Notes: generated by a model not told the origin, from the sequence alone. Numbered from the stretch's first letter, positions 10,875 through 20,464 are shown. The stretch: DNA of 64,000 nucleotides from Cellvibrio sp. 79 (GCA_003056245.1 MVDH01000003.1:1629497-1693496), one strand, 5' to 3'. Translations and numbers: made by a program.

Positions 10875-10991
10875 ATGAAAGTTCGTGCTTCTGTTAAAAA
10901 GATTTGTCGCAATTGCAAAATGGTACGTCGCAACGGTGTTCTGCGTGTTATCTGCAACGTTGAGCCGCGTCACAAGCAGCGTCAAGGCTAA
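10875..10991 (+). CDS. rpmJ: 50S ribosomal protein L36
   Basis: This is a 38-residue protein, [19 protein letters not shown]..., ending HKQRQG. It keeps the C, C, C, H set ([15 protein letters not shown]) that binds zinc, so it is the Zn-containing L36 form. A TTGAGG ribosome-binding site lies 7 nt upstream. It ends the spc operon and is followed by a strong terminator. Confidence 0.97.
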   Translation: MKVRASVKKICRNCKMVRRNGVLRVICNVEPRHKQRQG

Positions 10992-11008
10992 TAGCTGTTA
11001 AATTGTTT

Positions 11009-11060
11009 CAGGTAAATTCAGGCAGGTCAGCTGGTACAGCGACCTGCCTGAATTTTTATG
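11009..11060 (+). terminator. Terminator between rpmJ and rpsM
   Basis: A perfect 15-bp stem, 11014-11028 pairing with 11041-11055 (aaattcaggcaggtc and its complement), encloses a 12-nt loop and ends in TTTTTAT. It follows rpmJ by about 20 nt and separates the spc genes from the alpha operon genes. The A-tract on the left arm would allow action in both directions. Confidence 0.88.
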
Positions 11061-11124
11061 ATTCACATTGGCAGTATTACCACAGGGGGCGTTGACTGTC
11101 GTTGGGTGAGAAATTACCCAGCTA

Positions 11125-11153
11125 TTGATTTACGGTGTATTTGAAGTTATCCT
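11125..11153 (+). promoter_or_regulatory. Candidate promoter of the alpha operon (rpsM-rplQ)
   Basis: TTGATT at 11125-11130 and TATCCT at 11148-11153 are separated by 17 nt; each matches consensus at 4 of 6 positions. The pair lies in the 237-nt gap between the rpmJ terminator and rpsM, where a new promoter is needed. An alternative -35 (TTGACT, 11092-11097) is also present. Confidence 0.5.
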
Positions 11154-11228
11154 GCGCGCCTTTTGTTCGGGGCGGGGTGGCTCATATGCTGTCAACGCTA
11201 CAATTCAGGTGTTATTGGAGTAATTTGA

Positions 11229-11585
11229 ATGGCTCGTATAGCTGGTGTAAACATACCAGATAACAAACATGCCGTTATCTCGTTGACTTATGTCTATGGT
11301 ATTGGTCGTACCACTGCCAAGCAGATTTGTGCTGCTACTGGCATTGCTGAAGAGACTAAGATTGGTACTCTGTCTGAAGAGCAGATGGATGCAATCCGTG
11401 CTGAAGTAGGCAAACACACCGTAGAAGGTGATTTGCGTCGTGAAATTAACATGAACATCAAGCGCTTGATGGACTTGGGTTGCTACCGTGGTCTGCGTCA
11501 TCGTCGTGGCTTACCTCTGCGTGGCCAGCGTACTAAAACGAACGCTCGTACTCGCAAAGGCCCGCGTAAACCCATCAAGAAATAA
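11229..11585 (+). CDS. rpsM: 30S ribosomal protein S13
   Basis: This 118-residue protein, the E. coli length, begins [19 protein letters not shown] and ends with the basic tail [18 protein letters not shown] that reaches the P-site tRNA. A TTGGAG ribosome-binding site precedes it. It is the first gene of the alpha operon. Confidence 0.98.
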   Translation: MARIAGVNIPDNKHAVISLTYVYGIGRTTAKQICAATGIAEETKIGTLSEEQMDAIRAEVGKHTVEGDLRREINMNIKRLMDLGCYRGLRHRRGLPLRGQRTKTNARTRKGPRKPIKK

Positions 11586-11639
11586 GCCTTGATCGCGAAT
11601 CTCATTCACATACGGTAAAAATTAGTAGGAAGAATTGCT

Positions 11640-12035
11640 ATGGCTAAGCCAGGTAATAAAACCACAGCCAAGAAAAAAGTTAAAAAGACAGTAATTGATG
11701 GCGTTGCGCACATCCATGCTTCTTTTAACAACACCATCGTTACCATTACCGATCGTCAAGGCAATGCTTTGGCATGGGCAACTTCTGGTGGTTCAGGTTT
11801 CCGTGGTTCACGTAAAAGTACTCCTTTTGCTGCCCAGGTTGCTGCAGAGCGCGCTGGTGAAGCTGCAAAAGAATATGGTTTGAAAAACCTTGACGTAGAA
11901 GTTAAAGGTCCAGGCCCAGGCCGCGAATCAGCGGTTCGTGCACTGAATAATGTTGGTTATAAAATTACCAACATCACTGACGTTACGCCGATTCCTCATA
12001 ACGGCTGCCGTCCGCCGAAAAAACGTCGCGTATAA
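11640..12035 (+). CDS. rpsK: 30S ribosomal protein S11
   Basis: This 131-residue protein contains [21 protein letters not shown] and the C-terminal [15 protein letters not shown], both S11 signatures. S11 forms part of the platform near the mRNA exit. Its ribosome-binding site is GTAGGAAG. Confidence 0.98.
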   Translation: MAKPGNKTTAKKKVKKTVIDGVAHIHASFNNTIVTITDRQGNALAWATSGGSGFRGSRKSTPFAAQVAAERAGEAAKEYGLKNLDVEVKGPGPGRESAVRALNNVGYKITNITDVTPIPHNGCRPPKKRRV

Positions 12036-12050
12036 GGGGGAGCATAGAAA

Positions 12051-12671
12051 ATGGCTCGTTATATTGGACCAACTTGTAAACTGTCTCGTCGCGAAGGAAC
12101 TGATCTGTTCCTGAAAAGTGGCGCGCGTGCACTGGATTCAAAGTGCAAAATTGAAACTGCTCCTGGCCAACATGGCCAACGTCGTGGTCGCTTATCAGAC
12201 TACGGTGTGCAATTGCGTGAAAAGCAAAAAGTTCGTCGTATTTACGGCATTCTTGAAAAGCAGTTCCGTGGTTATTACAAAGAAGCTGCTCGTCGTAAAG
12301 GCGCTACCGGTGAGAACCTGTTGAAGTTGCTCGAAGCTCGTTTGGATAACGTAGTTTATCGCATGGGCTTTGGTTCTACTCGCGCAGAATCTCGTCAGCT
12401 GGTATCTCATAAAGCAATCAGCGTTAATGGTAAGACTGTAAACGTTGCATCTTTCCAGGTTGGTGCTGGCGATGTAGTTGCTGTACGCGAGAAAGCTAAA
12501 AAGCAATTGCGTGTACAAAATGCATTGAATTTGGCTGGTCAGCGCAGCAACGTCGAGTGGGTTGATGTAAACAGCGAGAAGAAAGAAGGCGTTTTCAAGC
12601 GCGTTCCTGATCGCATTGATTTACCTGCTGACATCAACGAGAACCTCATCGTCGAGCTTTACTCCAAGTAA
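12051..12671 (+). CDS. rpsD: 30S ribosomal protein S4
   Basis: This 206-residue protein, the E. coli length, begins [19 protein letters not shown] and has an S4 RNA-binding domain near residues 94-155 ([18 protein letters not shown]). S4 initiates 30S assembly and, in E. coli, represses the alpha operon by binding a pseudoknot at rpsM. A GGGGGAGC ribosome-binding site precedes it. Confidence 0.98.
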   Translation: MARYIGPTCKLSRREGTDLFLKSGARALDSKCKIETAPGQHGQRRGRLSDYGVQLREKQKVRRIYGILEKQFRGYYKEAARRKGATGENLLKLLEARLDNVVYRMGFGSTRAESRQLVSHKAISVNGKTVNVASFQVGAGDVVAVREKAKKQLRVQNALNLAGQRSNVEWVDVNSEKKEGVFKRVPDRIDLPADINENLIVELYSK

Positions 12672-12697
12672 GGGACGATCCGCTAACAGGTGTGGCT

Positions 12698-13684
12698 ATG
12701 CAGACTGCAGTAAACGAATTTTTAACTCCGCGTCATATCGATGTAACAGAAAACGGTCCAACTCGCGCTCGCGTTGTGTTGGAACCGTTGGAGCGTGGTT
12801 TTGGACATACTTTAGGCAATGCATTGCGTCGTATTCTGCTTTCTTCAATGGCCGGTTGTGCCATTGTTGAAGCGGAAATCGAAGGCGTGCTGCATGAGTA
12901 CAGTGCAATTGAAGGTGTGCGTGAGGATGTTATTGAAATCCTGCTGAACCTTAAAGGTGTTGCTGTAATTATGCACGGTAAGGACCATGCGGTTCTTACT
13001 CTGAGCAAGAAAGGTCCTGGTGTTGTTACTGCCGCTGATATTCAGGTAGACCATGATGTGGAAATTAAAAATCCGGATCATGTGATTGCCAATATCACTA
13101 GTAACACAGAATTGAAAATGCGTTTAACTATCGCTCGTGGTCGTGGTTATCAGCCTGCTGACAGCCGTCGTCGCGATGATGATGAGAGCCGCGCTATTGG
13201 TCGTTTGCAACTGGATGCATCGTTCAGCCCTGTTAAGCGCTTGGCTTATAGTGTTGAAAGTGCACGTGTTGAACAACGTACTGATTTGGATAAATTGATT
13301 CTGGATTTGGAAACCAACGGTACCATTGATCCGGAAGAAGCTATTCGTCGCGCAGCTACTATTCTGCAACAGCAATTAGCAGTGTTTGTTGATCTTGAAG
13401 GTGAAAAACAATCAGCTCCAGAGCAAAAAGAAGAGGCAATTGATCCTATTCTGTTGCGTCCGGTTGATGATCTTGAACTTACTGTTCGTTCAGCAAATTG
13501 CTTGAAAGCAGAAAATATTTACTACATTGGTGATTTGATTCAGCGCACTGAAGTTGAGCTGTTGAAAACTCCAAACCTGGGTAAGAAATCACTGACCGAG
13601 ATTAAAGATGTACTTGCGTCACGAGGCCTGTCCCTAGGTATGCGTTTGGAAAATTGGCCACCAGCTAGTTTGAGAAACGACTAA
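12698..13684 (+). CDS. rpoA: DNA-directed RNA polymerase subunit alpha
   Basis: The 328-residue product has an N-terminal dimerisation domain ([20 protein letters not shown], residues ~28-50) and a C-terminal domain with the 265-determinant region ([17 protein letters not shown]) and [18 protein letters not shown]. The ACAGG ribosome-binding site at 12686-12690 fits ATG 12698; the in-frame GTG at 12692 is too close to it. It lies 26 nt after rpsD in the standard alpha-operon order. Confidence 0.97.
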   Translation: MQTAVNEFLTPRHIDVTENGPTRARVVLEPLERGFGHTLGNALRRILLSSMAGCAIVEAEIEGVLHEYSAIEGVREDVIEILLNLKGVAVIMHGKDHAVLTLSKKGPGVVTAADIQVDHDVEIKNPDHVIANITSNTELKMRLTIARGRGYQPADSRRRDDDESRAIGRLQLDASFSPVKRLAYSVESARVEQRTDLDKLILDLETNGTIDPEEAIRRAATILQQQLAVFVDLEGEKQSAPEQKEEAIDPILLRPVDDLELTVRSANCLKAENIYYIGDLIQRTEVELLKTPNLGKKSLTEIKDVLASRGLSLGMRLENWPPASLRND

Positions 13685-13696
13685 AAAGCAACGAAG

Positions 13697-13742
13697 CCAT
13701 AAATGTTTATCGAAACTTTCGATAGGCATTTATGGTTTTATT
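13697..13742 (+). terminator. Hairpin followed by T-rich tract between rpoA and rplQ
   Basis: The outer stem ccataaatg (13697-13705) pairs with catttatgg (13727-13735), and an inner stem is built on tatcgaaa / tttcgata. TTTTATTATTAG follows. It lies in a 137-nt rpoA-rplQ gap, much longer than the roughly 40 nt in E. coli. It may act as a terminator, an attenuator or an mRNA processing site. Confidence 0.6.
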
Positions 13743-13821
13743 ATTAGTTCGCCCGTAACTCACTTCGGTGCGGGTGATTAACGAGATTGCGTAAAGCAGT
13801 CCATTTTTGAAGGTATTTGAT

Positions 13822-14214
13822 ATGCGTCATCGTCTCACTGGCCGCCAATTAGGCCGTAATGCTTCTCATCGTAAAGCGATGTTCCGTAACATGAGTGCTT
13901 CTTTGGTTGAGCATGAGTTGATTAAAACTACTCTGCCTAAAGCGAAAGAACTTCGCCGTGTTATCGAGCCCCTGATCACTATCGCGAAAGTAGATTCAGT
14001 TGCTAACCGTCGTTTGGTTTCTGCTCGCATCCAGAGCAAAGCTGCTGTAGGCAAACTGTTCAGTGATTTGGGTAAGCGTTACGCTACTCGTCCAGGTGGT
14101 TATGTTCGTATTCTGAAGTGCGGCTTCCGTGCTGGTGACAAGGCTCCTATGGCCTATGTTGAGTTGGTAGATCGTCCAGCTAAAGCGCTCGAAACTGCTG
14201 TAGAAGCTGAATAA
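13822..14214 (+). CDS. rplQ: 50S ribosomal protein L17
   Basis: The product is 130 residues, [21 protein letters not shown], the L17 signature. The frame extends to a TTG at 13807, but ATG 13822 has an AAGG site 8 nt upstream and gives the family N-terminus. The acidic tail (ALETAVEAE) slightly exceeds E. coli L17 (127). It closes the ribosomal block. Confidence 0.97.
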   Translation: MRHRLTGRQLGRNASHRKAMFRNMSASLVEHELIKTTLPKAKELRRVIEPLITIAKVDSVANRRLVSARIQSKAAVGKLFSDLGKRYATRPGGYVRILKCGFRAGDKAPMAYVELVDRPAKALETAVEAE

Positions 14215-14232
14215 GTTTTACCAGCTTCGATT

Positions 14233-14268
14233 AAAAGGCCAGACAGAAATGTCTGGCCTTTTGTTTTT
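14233..14268 (+). terminator. Rho-independent terminator after rplQ
   Basis: A perfect 13-bp stem (aaaaggccagaca, 14233-14245, with 14250-14262), a GAAA loop and a TTTTGTTTTT tail follow the rplQ stop by 18 nt. It ends the ribosomal protein block. Confidence 0.93.
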
Positions 14269-14399
14269 CTGAATTAAAAGATTTAATCGGGGAAGGCAAT
14301 AATTACTGATCGTTTTTATGCTTGATGGCCAAGATTTTCATTCCTGGTTTTTGTTGATCTGTAAAAATTTGACGTAAGCCCATTTTTTCTGTGAATTAC

Positions 14400-14417
14400 T
14401 GTCAGCAATATCTCACA
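14400..14417 (+). promoter_or_regulatory. GacA-box-like upstream activating site of the candidate Rsm sRNA
   Basis: TGTCAG-N6-CTCACA matches the known GacA/UvrY box TGTAAG-N6-CTTACA at 10 of 12 defined positions. Its centre is about 64 nt upstream of the predicted start near 14473, similar to the spacing seen at Pseudomonas rsmY/rsmZ promoters. A TAAAAT -10 box lies at 14461-14466 with no good -35 box, consistent with an activator-dependent promoter. Confidence 0.6.
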
Positions 14418-14470
14418 AGTAATTCCGATTTTGTCTGCTATTCATGGTGCCTTAAAAGCGTAAAATGGCA

Positions 14471-14640
14471 ATCACAGGACGTTGATCGGCGCAGGAAGTG
14501 CTGAAAAAAGGAGTCAGGTTACAAGATGTAGCTACACACGGATAATGAGGAGACAGGCTGGATGCCGATGCGGTCAAGATGATCGTTGACCCGCCGCAGG
14601 ATGCAACGGGGCTTGCGGATGCAAAGCCCCTTTTTATTTC
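14471..14640 (+). ncRNA. Candidate CsrA/RsmA-sequestering sRNA (RsmY/RsmZ-like)
   Basis: About 165 nt between a TAAAAT -10 box (14461-14466) and a terminator hold eight GGA motifs (at about 14477, 14494, 14510, 14540, 14549, 14560, 14599 and 14617). One is in the small hairpin gcgc-AGGAA-gtgc, the same arrangement as in Pseudomonas RsmY, and one is in the terminator loop. Such RNAs titrate the translational repressor RsmA/CsrA under GacS/GacA control. No sensible reading frame was found. The sRNA runs toward uvrA, which is on the opposite strand. Family assignment rests on motif density and promoter layout, not on an alignment. Confidence 0.7.
14608..14638 (+). terminator. Terminator of the candidate Rsm sRNA
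   Basis: ggggcttgc pairs with gcaaagcccc (one bulged A) around a GGAT loop, followed by TTTTTATTT. It fits the 3' end of the sRNA beginning near 14471. Confidence 0.85.
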
Positions 14641-14686
14641 AATCGTAATTTAATTTGATGAATATTCATCAAATTAAATTACGATT
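14641..14686. repeat. Perfect 46-bp palindrome overlapping the uvrA stop
   Basis: The 22-nt arm 14641-14662 is exactly repeated in inverted form at 14665-14686, and the central TA is itself symmetrical, so all 46 bp are palindromic. The uvrA stop codon (14679-14681) lies inside the right arm. There is no clear T-tract on the uvrA side. It could form an mRNA 3' hairpin or a DNA cruciform, or could bind a dimeric protein. Confidence 0.85.
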
Positions 14687-17585
14687 TTCCTTTCGTAGTT
14701 CTTGTTGCTGTAGCTGTTACTTTTTTTGTAGCTTTCGCTACTGTTTTCTTTTTCACTTCAGTAATTTTCAGCATGGGTTTAAGGAATCTTCCTGTATGGG
14801 AGTGCTCGAGCTGTGCGACTTCTTCAGGTGTTCCTGTTGCGATAATCTGCCCACCACCAATGCCGCCTTCCGGACCTAAATCAACGATCCAGTCAGCAGT
14901 TTTAATCACATCAAGGTTGTGTTCGATCACCACAACGGTGTTTCCATGATCGCGTAATCTATGCAATACATTCAGTAATTGTTGAATGTCATAGAAGTGC
15001 AAACCGGTAGTAGGTTCATCAAGGATATAAAGCGTTTTACCCGTATCGCGCTTGGATAGTTCTTTCGCCAGTTTTACTCGTTGTGCTTCACCGCCAGACA
15101 ATGTTGTTGCAGATTGGCCCAGGCGAATATAGGACAAGCCTACATCCATCAATGTTTGCAATTTATTGGCAATAGATGTGACTGCATCGAAGAATTCGCG
15201 CGCATCTTCTACTGTCATATCCAGCACTTCATTGATGTTTTTATTTTTGTATTTCACATCCAGTGTTTCGCGGTTGTAACGCTTTCCTTTACATACATCA
15301 CAAGGAACATATACATCTGGCAAGAAGTGCATTTCTACTTTAGTTACGCCATCGCCCTGGCAAGCTTCACAACGTCCACCTTTAACGTTAAAGCTAAAGC
15401 GACCGGGTTGATAACCGCGTGAGCGAGATTCCTGTGTTGCCGCAAATAATTCACGAATTGGTGTGAATATACCTGTGTAAGTTGCCGGGTTTGAGCGCGG
15501 TGTGCGGCCGATGGGGCTTTGGTCGATATCCACGCATTTATCAAATAAATTCAAACCCTGGATTTCTTCATATTCAGCGGGATCAAGTGTAGTTGCCCCA
15601 TTGAGTTCCGTTGCTGCGAGCGGGTGCAGTGTCGCATTGATAAGTGTGGATTTGCCCGAGCCTGAAACACCGGTTACGCAAGTCATCAAGCCAACAGGAA
15701 TTTCCAAAGTAACATTTTGCAAGTTGTTGCCCTTGGCTCCAATCAACCGCAGCATTTGTTTTGGATCAACCGGATTACGCTTTGCAGGTACTGCAATTTC
15801 TTTTGTACCACTGAGGTATTGTCCGGTGATCGAATTTTTATTGGCCATAATCGCTTTGACATTTCCCTGAGCGATTACCTCTCCACCGTGCACGCCTGCA
15901 CCCGGTCCAATATCAATTACATGATCTGCGAGGCGAATAGCATCTTCATCATGTTCAACGACGATTACGGTGTTGCCGATATCGCGCAAATGCGTGAGCG
16001 TTTTGAGCAGGCGTTCGTTATCGCGTTGGTGCAAACCGATAGACGGTTCATCAAGGATGTACATAACCCCCACAAGGCCAGCGCCGATCTGACTGGCAAG
16101 GCGAATGCGTTGCGCTTCTCCACCAGATAAGGTTTCAGCACTGCGATTCAAGGTTAAGTAATTCAGACCCACATCGACAAGGAAACGGAAGCGGTCACGT
16201 AACTCTTTAAGGATTTTGTCGGCAATGCCGGCTTTGCGCCCCGTGAAGCTGAGCTTCATATAGTAATCATAAGCCTCGGCGACGGGCATTTCGGTGATTT
16301 TAGGAAGCGGGCGCTCATCGATAAACACATTGCGCGCTTCAACACGCAGACGCGTGCCTTCACATTCCGGGCAAGGTTGGGTGGATAGGAATTTGATCAG
16401 ATCTTCACGCACCGAGCTGGATTCGGTATCGCGATAACGCCGCTCCATATTGGGTAAAACGCCTTCAAAATTATGGCTGCGCTTGTACACATCACCGCGA
16501 TCATTGATGTAATTAAATTCAATGACTTCCTCGCCTGAGCCATAAAGCACTGCTTCGCGTTGTTTGGCTTTGAGTTTTGACCAAGGGGTATCGACATTGA
16601 ATCCATAGTGTTTGGCGAGCGATGCCAACATATGGAAGTAATAAACGTTGCGTTTGTCCCAGCCGCGGATAGCGCCTTCAGAAAGGCTCAGCGTTGCATC
16701 CTGAATGATTTTATCTTCATCAAAAAATTGATGTACGCCCAAGCCATCGCACGTTGGGCAGGCGCCGGCAGGATTGTTAAAAGAAAATAATCGTGGTTCA
16801 AGTTCGCTAAGGCTGTAATCGCAAATCGGGCACGCATGCTTGGAAGAGAAAAGGCGATCAGCCGCTTCACCATCCATGTAGTTAATACACGCGATTCCCT
16901 CGGACAGGTTAAGTGCCGTTTCAAAAGATTCCGCCAGGCGCAGTTTGATGTCTTCGCGCACTTTAAAGCGATCGATAACCACTTCGACAGTGTGTTTCTT
17001 TTTCTTATCGAGCTTGGGAGTATCGTCCAGGTCGCAAAGGATACCGTCGATGCGTGCGCGGATAAAACCATCGCGCTTCAGCTGCTCAAATACATGCAAA
17101 TGTTCACCCTTTCGATCGCGAATAATCGGTGCGAGCAGCATCAACTTGGTGCTTTCCGGCATCGCCAAGACGGTGTCCACCATTTCGCTAATGGTTTGGG
17201 CGGTGAGCGGTGCTCCATGCTCGGGGCAGCGTGGCTCGCCTACCCGGGCGTAAAGCAAACGCAAGTAATCGTAAATTTCGGTGATGGTACCCACCGTGGA
17301 GCGCGGGTTATGCGATGTGGATTTCTGTTCAATCGAAATGGCGGGGCTCAAGCCCTCCACGTGATCGACATCCGGCTTTTCCATCATCGATAAAAACTGG
17401 CGCGCATAAGTGGACAGCGATTCCACATAGCGGCGCTGGCCTTCGGCATAAAGGGTGTCGAACGCCAGCGAGGATTTGCCCGAGCCGGATGGGCCGGTAA
17501 TGACTACAAGTTTGTCGCGCGGGATATCAAGGTCGATGTTTTTGAGGTTGTGGGTGCGTGCACCCCTGACAATAATTTTGTCCAT
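14679..17585 (-). CDS. uvrA: Excinuclease ABC subunit A (UvrA)
   Basis: UvrA is the damage-recognition ATPase of nucleotide excision repair and loads UvrB on damaged DNA. The 968-residue product has a first Walker A ([15 protein letters not shown], ~residue 31), a zinc module [16 protein letters not shown]...CPTCDG, and [16 protein letters not shown]. It then has a second Walker A ([15 protein letters not shown]), a second zinc module (CEACQGDG...CDVCKGKR) and a second LSGGEAQR. The protein is longer than E. coli UvrA (940) because of a Lys/Thr/Ala-rich C-terminal tail ([18 protein letters not shown]). It is divergent from the yajR-type MFS gene; no LexA box was seen in the gap. Confidence 0.97.
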   Translation of the reverse strand: MDKIIVRGARTHNLKNIDLDIPRDKLVVITGPSGSGKSSLAFDTLYAEGQRRYVESLSTYARQFLSMMEKPDVDHVEGLSPAISIEQKSTSHNPRSTVGTITEIYDYLRLLYARVGEPRCPEHGAPLTAQTISEMVDTVLAMPESTKLMLLAPIIRDRKGEHLHVFEQLKRDGFIRARIDGILCDLDDTPKLDKKKKHTVEVVIDRFKVREDIKLRLAESFETALNLSEGIACINYMDGEAADRLFSSKHACPICDYSLSELEPRLFSFNNPAGACPTCDGLGVHQFFDEDKIIQDATLSLSEGAIRGWDKRNVYYFHMLASLAKHYGFNVDTPWSKLKAKQREAVLYGSGEEVIEFNYINDRGDVYKRSHNFEGVLPNMERRYRDTESSSVREDLIKFLSTQPCPECEGTRLRVEARNVFIDERPLPKITEMPVAEAYDYYMKLSFTGRKAGIADKILKELRDRFRFLVDVGLNYLTLNRSAETLSGGEAQRIRLASQIGAGLVGVMYILDEPSIGLHQRDNERLLKTLTHLRDIGNTVIVVEHDEDAIRLADHVIDIGPGAGVHGGEVIAQGNVKAIMANKNSITGQYLSGTKEIAVPAKRNPVDPKQMLRLIGAKGNNLQNVTLEIPVGLMTCVTGVSGSGKSTLINATLHPLAATELNGATTLDPAEYEEIQGLNLFDKCVDIDQSPIGRTPRSNPATYTGIFTPIRELFAATQESRSRGYQPGRFSFNVKGGRCEACQGDGVTKVEMHFLPDVYVPCDVCKGKRYNRETLDVKYKNKNINEVLDMTVEDAREFFDAVTSIANKLQTLMDVGLSYIRLGQSATTLSGGEAQRVKLAKELSKRDTGKTLYILDEPTTGLHFYDIQQLLNVLHRLRDHGNTVVVIEHNLDVIKTADWIVDLGPEGGIGGGQIIATGTPEEVAQLEHSHTGRFLKPMLKITEVKKKTVAKATKKVTATATRTTKGKS

Positions 17586-17789
17586 CTACTGCGTTCCACC
17601 AAGGCTGATTGGTCAAAGAGGGGGCCGATTATACGTGAATGTATTTGCCAGCAGATGTCAGTAGGCCGGATCTTCAATTAAAAACATCGCCGCAATTTAC
17701 GCAATCTTGCTCGGGATTTCTGGTGAGGTGATAGCCCCTATTGGTACACTGTCCGCCCTTTTGATAATAAGTTCCCAAGATCCCCGGCC

Positions 17790-19166
17790 ATGCAACAATC
17801 CGATTCCGTTTCTGCTCCTCTACCATTTGAGCGCAAAGTCGTTTATTCCCTCGCTGCGCTTTATACCTTCCGTATGCTGGGTCTGTTTATGTTGCTGCCA
17901 GTGCTGGCGGTATATGGCACGGAATACGAGCATCACAGCCCGTTCTTGCTGGGTGTCGCTCTGGGAGCTTACGGCTTTAGCCAGGCGCTGCTGCAGATTC
18001 CGTTCGGGGTGCTATCGGATCGTATTGGGCGTAAACCCCTCATCCTGATCGGGTTAATTATTTTTACCCTGGGCAGTGTGGTTGCTGCGTTGGCTGACTC
18101 TGTCTATGGTCTGATCATCGGTCGCTTCCTGCAAGGTGGTGGCGCGATTTCCGCCGTGGTGATGGCGCTCCTTACTGACCTGACTTCTGACGAGAATCGC
18201 ACCAAAGCGATGGCAACTATCGGCGCATCCATCGGTGTGTCTTTCTCGGTGGCGATGACAGTTGGCCCGCTGTTGGCAAGTTGGGGGGGCGTCGGTACGA
18301 TTTTCTGGCTCACTGCGGTTTTGGGTTTGGTGGGTGTTTATATATTGTTAAAACTGGTTCCGGACGTGGCCCGGGATTCGATTCCCAAGCGCGAAGCTGT
18401 CGCGGTTCCCAATCTCCTGTGGGAAACACTTAAACATCCCCAGTTATTGCGCTTGAATGTGGGAATCTTCGTTTTACATTTTGTATTGATGTCCAGTTTT
18501 GTTGTTCTTCCGTTAGTGCTGCAAGATCAATTACACATCGCGCGCGAATACCACGGTTTGATTTATTTCCCGCTGCTCGCCTTCGCATTTATGTTGATGC
18601 TGCCGTTTGTGATCATCGCGGAAAAACGCCGCAAAATTAAAAGCGTGTTTTTACTCGCCGTTGGTTTGTTACTGATTTCTGAATTGGCGTTGATGCTGGT
18701 GTCCAGCCATTTGATATTGGCGCTGTTGGTACTGTTTGTTTTCTTTATTGCCTTCAATGTGCTGGAGGCGACCCAACCGTCCATGGTGAGCAAAATTGCA
18801 CCAGCGGGAGCCAAAGGTACTGCAACAGGAATTTATTCTACCTGTCAGGTTCTGGGGGTCGCTGGTGGCGGTGCATTGGGTGGATGGCTATTGCAGAATC
18901 ACGGCATAAATTCGGTGTTCATGCTTAACAGCGTGTTGATTGTGGTTTGGTTAGCGGTAGCCTGGTCGATGAAACCACCGCATTTCCTCGCCAGCGTATT
19001 GATTCCATTGCGCGGGCGCGATCATCAGCAAATCGCGGAGAAATTGCGTGCAGTGGATGGTGTGGCGGAGGTGGTTATTGTGAGCTCGGAAGATACCGCT
19101 TATCTCAAAGTGGATCAGCGACGAGTGGATCGCAAAACGCTGGCGGCGATAGTCGACCAGGTGTAA
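17790..19166 (+). CDS. yajR: YajR-type MFS transporter with C-terminal cytosolic domain
   Basis: The 458-residue inner-membrane protein has 12 predicted transmembrane segments. Its MFS motif A after TM2 reads GVLSDRIGRKPLIL. The final ~65 residues form a soluble module (RDHQQIAEKLRAVDGVAEVVIV...YLKVDQRRVD) like the ferredoxin-fold YAM domain of E. coli YajR (about 456 residues). The substrate is unknown; a drug or metabolite efflux role is usual to propose. It lies between uvrA and ssb, an arrangement shared with Pseudomonas. The exact symbol is inferred from length and the C-terminal domain. Confidence 0.8.
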   Translation: MQQSDSVSAPLPFERKVVYSLAALYTFRMLGLFMLLPVLAVYGTEYEHHSPFLLGVALGAYGFSQALLQIPFGVLSDRIGRKPLILIGLIIFTLGSVVAALADSVYGLIIGRFLQGGGAISAVVMALLTDLTSDENRTKAMATIGASIGVSFSVAMTVGPLLASWGGVGTIFWLTAVLGLVGVYILLKLVPDVARDSIPKREAVAVPNLLWETLKHPQLLRLNVGIFVLHFVLMSSFVVLPLVLQDQLHIAREYHGLIYFPLLAFAFMLMLPFVIIAEKRRKIKSVFLLAVGLLLISELALMLVSSHLILALLVLFVFFIAFNVLEATQPSMVSKIAPAGAKGTATGIYSTCQVLGVAGGGALGGWLLQNHGINSVFMLNSVLIVVWLAVAWSMKPPHFLASVLIPLRGRDHQQIAEKLRAVDGVAEVVIVSSEDTAYLKVDQRRVDRKTLAAIVDQV

Positions 19167-19263
19167 AGTGCAAGGCCCCTTAAAGGGGTAACTTATTAAT
19201 CTGAATGCCGCCGAAGTACAAACAAGAGAAGGCGGATACACCGTAAATCAAGAGGAATTTATT

Positions 19264-19878
19264 ATGGCTCGCGGTATTAACAAAGTAATTTTGATCGGCA
19301 ATATCGGGCAGGACCCTGAAGTGAAATATATGCCCTCCGGCGGCGCGGTGACCAACGTTAGCGTAGCAACGTCAGAGACATGGAAGGACAAAAATACCGG
19401 CCAGCCACAAGAGCGTACCGAATGGCATCGCGTGGTGTTCTTCAATCGCCTGGGCGAAATCGCCGGCGAATATTTGCGCAAGGGTAGCAAGGTTTATATC
19501 GAAGGTTCATTGCGCACGCGCAAGTGGCAAGCGCAAGATGGTTCAGATCGCTACACCACTGAAATCGTCGCCAGTGAAATGCAAATGCTTGATGGTCGCG
19601 GTGATAATGCCGGTGCTGGCCAAGGCATGGGCGCTGCGGCTGCGATGGGGTCTTTTGACCAGACTCCGCAATACAACAATGGTCCTGACAACGGCGGTTA
19701 CGGCCAGGGCGGAGGGTACAATCAACCAGCCCAGGGCGGATATGCACAACAACCCGCGCAGGCGAATCGCAATTTCAACCAGGCACCAAAACCGCAATAT
19801 AATCAACCACCAGCTCAACAACACAATGCGCCTCCATCAGGTGGTTTTGATTCGTTTGATGATGATATTCCGTTCTAG
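19264..19878 (+). CDS. ssb: Single-stranded DNA-binding protein
   Basis: SSB coats single-stranded DNA and recruits repair and replication proteins. The 204-residue protein has an N-terminal OB-fold ([21 protein letters not shown] to about residue 110), a Gly/Gln/Asn/Pro-rich flexible linker, and the acidic tip DDDIPF that binds partner proteins. The linker is rich in [12 protein letters not shown]-like repeats. An AAGAGGAA ribosome-binding site lies 8 nt before the ATG. Its placement next to uvrA is common in gammaproteobacteria. Confidence 0.98.
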   Translation: MARGINKVILIGNIGQDPEVKYMPSGGAVTNVSVATSETWKDKNTGQPQERTEWHRVVFFNRLGEIAGEYLRKGSKVYIEGSLRTRKWQAQDGSDRYTTEIVASEMQMLDGRGDNAGAGQGMGAAAAMGSFDQTPQYNNGPDNGGYGQGGGYNQPAQGGYAQQPAQANRNFNQAPKPQYNQPPAQQHNAPPSGGFDSFDDDIPF

Positions 19879-19901
19879 GAATTCCCTGTTGGAATGTGTT
19901 T

Positions 19902-19934
19902 AAAAAAGCCACACGCTGTGTGGCTTTTTTATTC
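19902..19934 (+). terminator. Terminator after ssb
   Basis: A perfect 13-bp stem, aaaaaagccacac (19902-19914) with 19918-19930, is followed by TTATT. The A- and T-tracts on both sides would let it also serve transcripts from the minus strand, where the Rhs-associated genes end. Confidence 0.92.
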
Positions 19935-20017
19935 GAGGCATTAAAAAGTGGTATTAATTTTCCTAAACCAGTGAGAATCAGATATGCGAATTCACGCCCT
20001 TACTTAAATCATTTTGA

Positions 20018-20464
20018 TTAACCTTGCGTATAATTGACGAGGGTGTGATCCTCTCCTGCCAATTCCTCCATAATAATTTTCTCAATCAGCTCCCAGTTTC
20101 CATTTGCCAAACCGGCTCCGATTTTTGGATATCCTATTTTTTTACCGGAAAACTCTTTTCTGATTTGTTTAAATACGGAACGAACAGCGTTGTAATCAAC
20201 TTTCACACCATCACCCCGCCAATCAAATTGAGTATAGGCATTTACGATAATGAATTTACCAGTATCTGCTTTTGAATAATTCCCCAGTTTATGTAAGCTG
20301 CCTTTTTCAGTTGCCCGGTCTGCGGCATAAGCTTGGGGATATAATTCTTTTATGGATTTGGCGATTCCTGCCCCCATTACACATTGGCAATTACACCCGT
20401 GAATGATGACGTCAAATGCTCCTTGTTCAGCAAGGTGAAGTAAATTTCCGCTAATATTTTTCAC
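20018..20464 (-). CDS. Macro-domain protein (putative ADP-ribose hydrolase, possible second immunity factor)
   Basis: The product is about 148 residues: NISGNLLHLAEQGAFDVIIHG followed by GCNCQCVMGAGIAKSIKELYP, the ADP-ribose-binding loop of macro domains, then YPKIGAGLANGNWELIEKII, the second conserved loop. Related proteins bind or hydrolyse ADP-ribose or ADP-ribose-1''-phosphate. I chose GTG 20464, which overlaps the upstream stop as GTGA; an alternative ATG at 20485 would add seven residues. It is the last gene after the ADP-ribosyltransferase Rhs toxin and its small acidic partner. I infer that it removes the toxin's modification; the sequence does not prove this. Confidence 0.8.
   Translation of the reverse strand: MKNISGNLLHLAEQGAFDVIIHGCNCQCVMGAGIAKSIKELYPQAYAADRATEKGSLHKLGNYSKADTGKFIIVNAYTQFDWRGDGVKVDYNAVRSVFKQIRKEFSGKKIGYPKIGAGLANGNWELIEKIIMEELAGEDHTLVNYTQG

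Noticed and set aside
17586-17789. LexA (SOS) box between uvrA and the MFS gene
   Set aside because: Expected for uvrA, but no CTGT-N8-ACAG match was found on either strand. Absence by eye is not proof that uvrA is SOS-independent.
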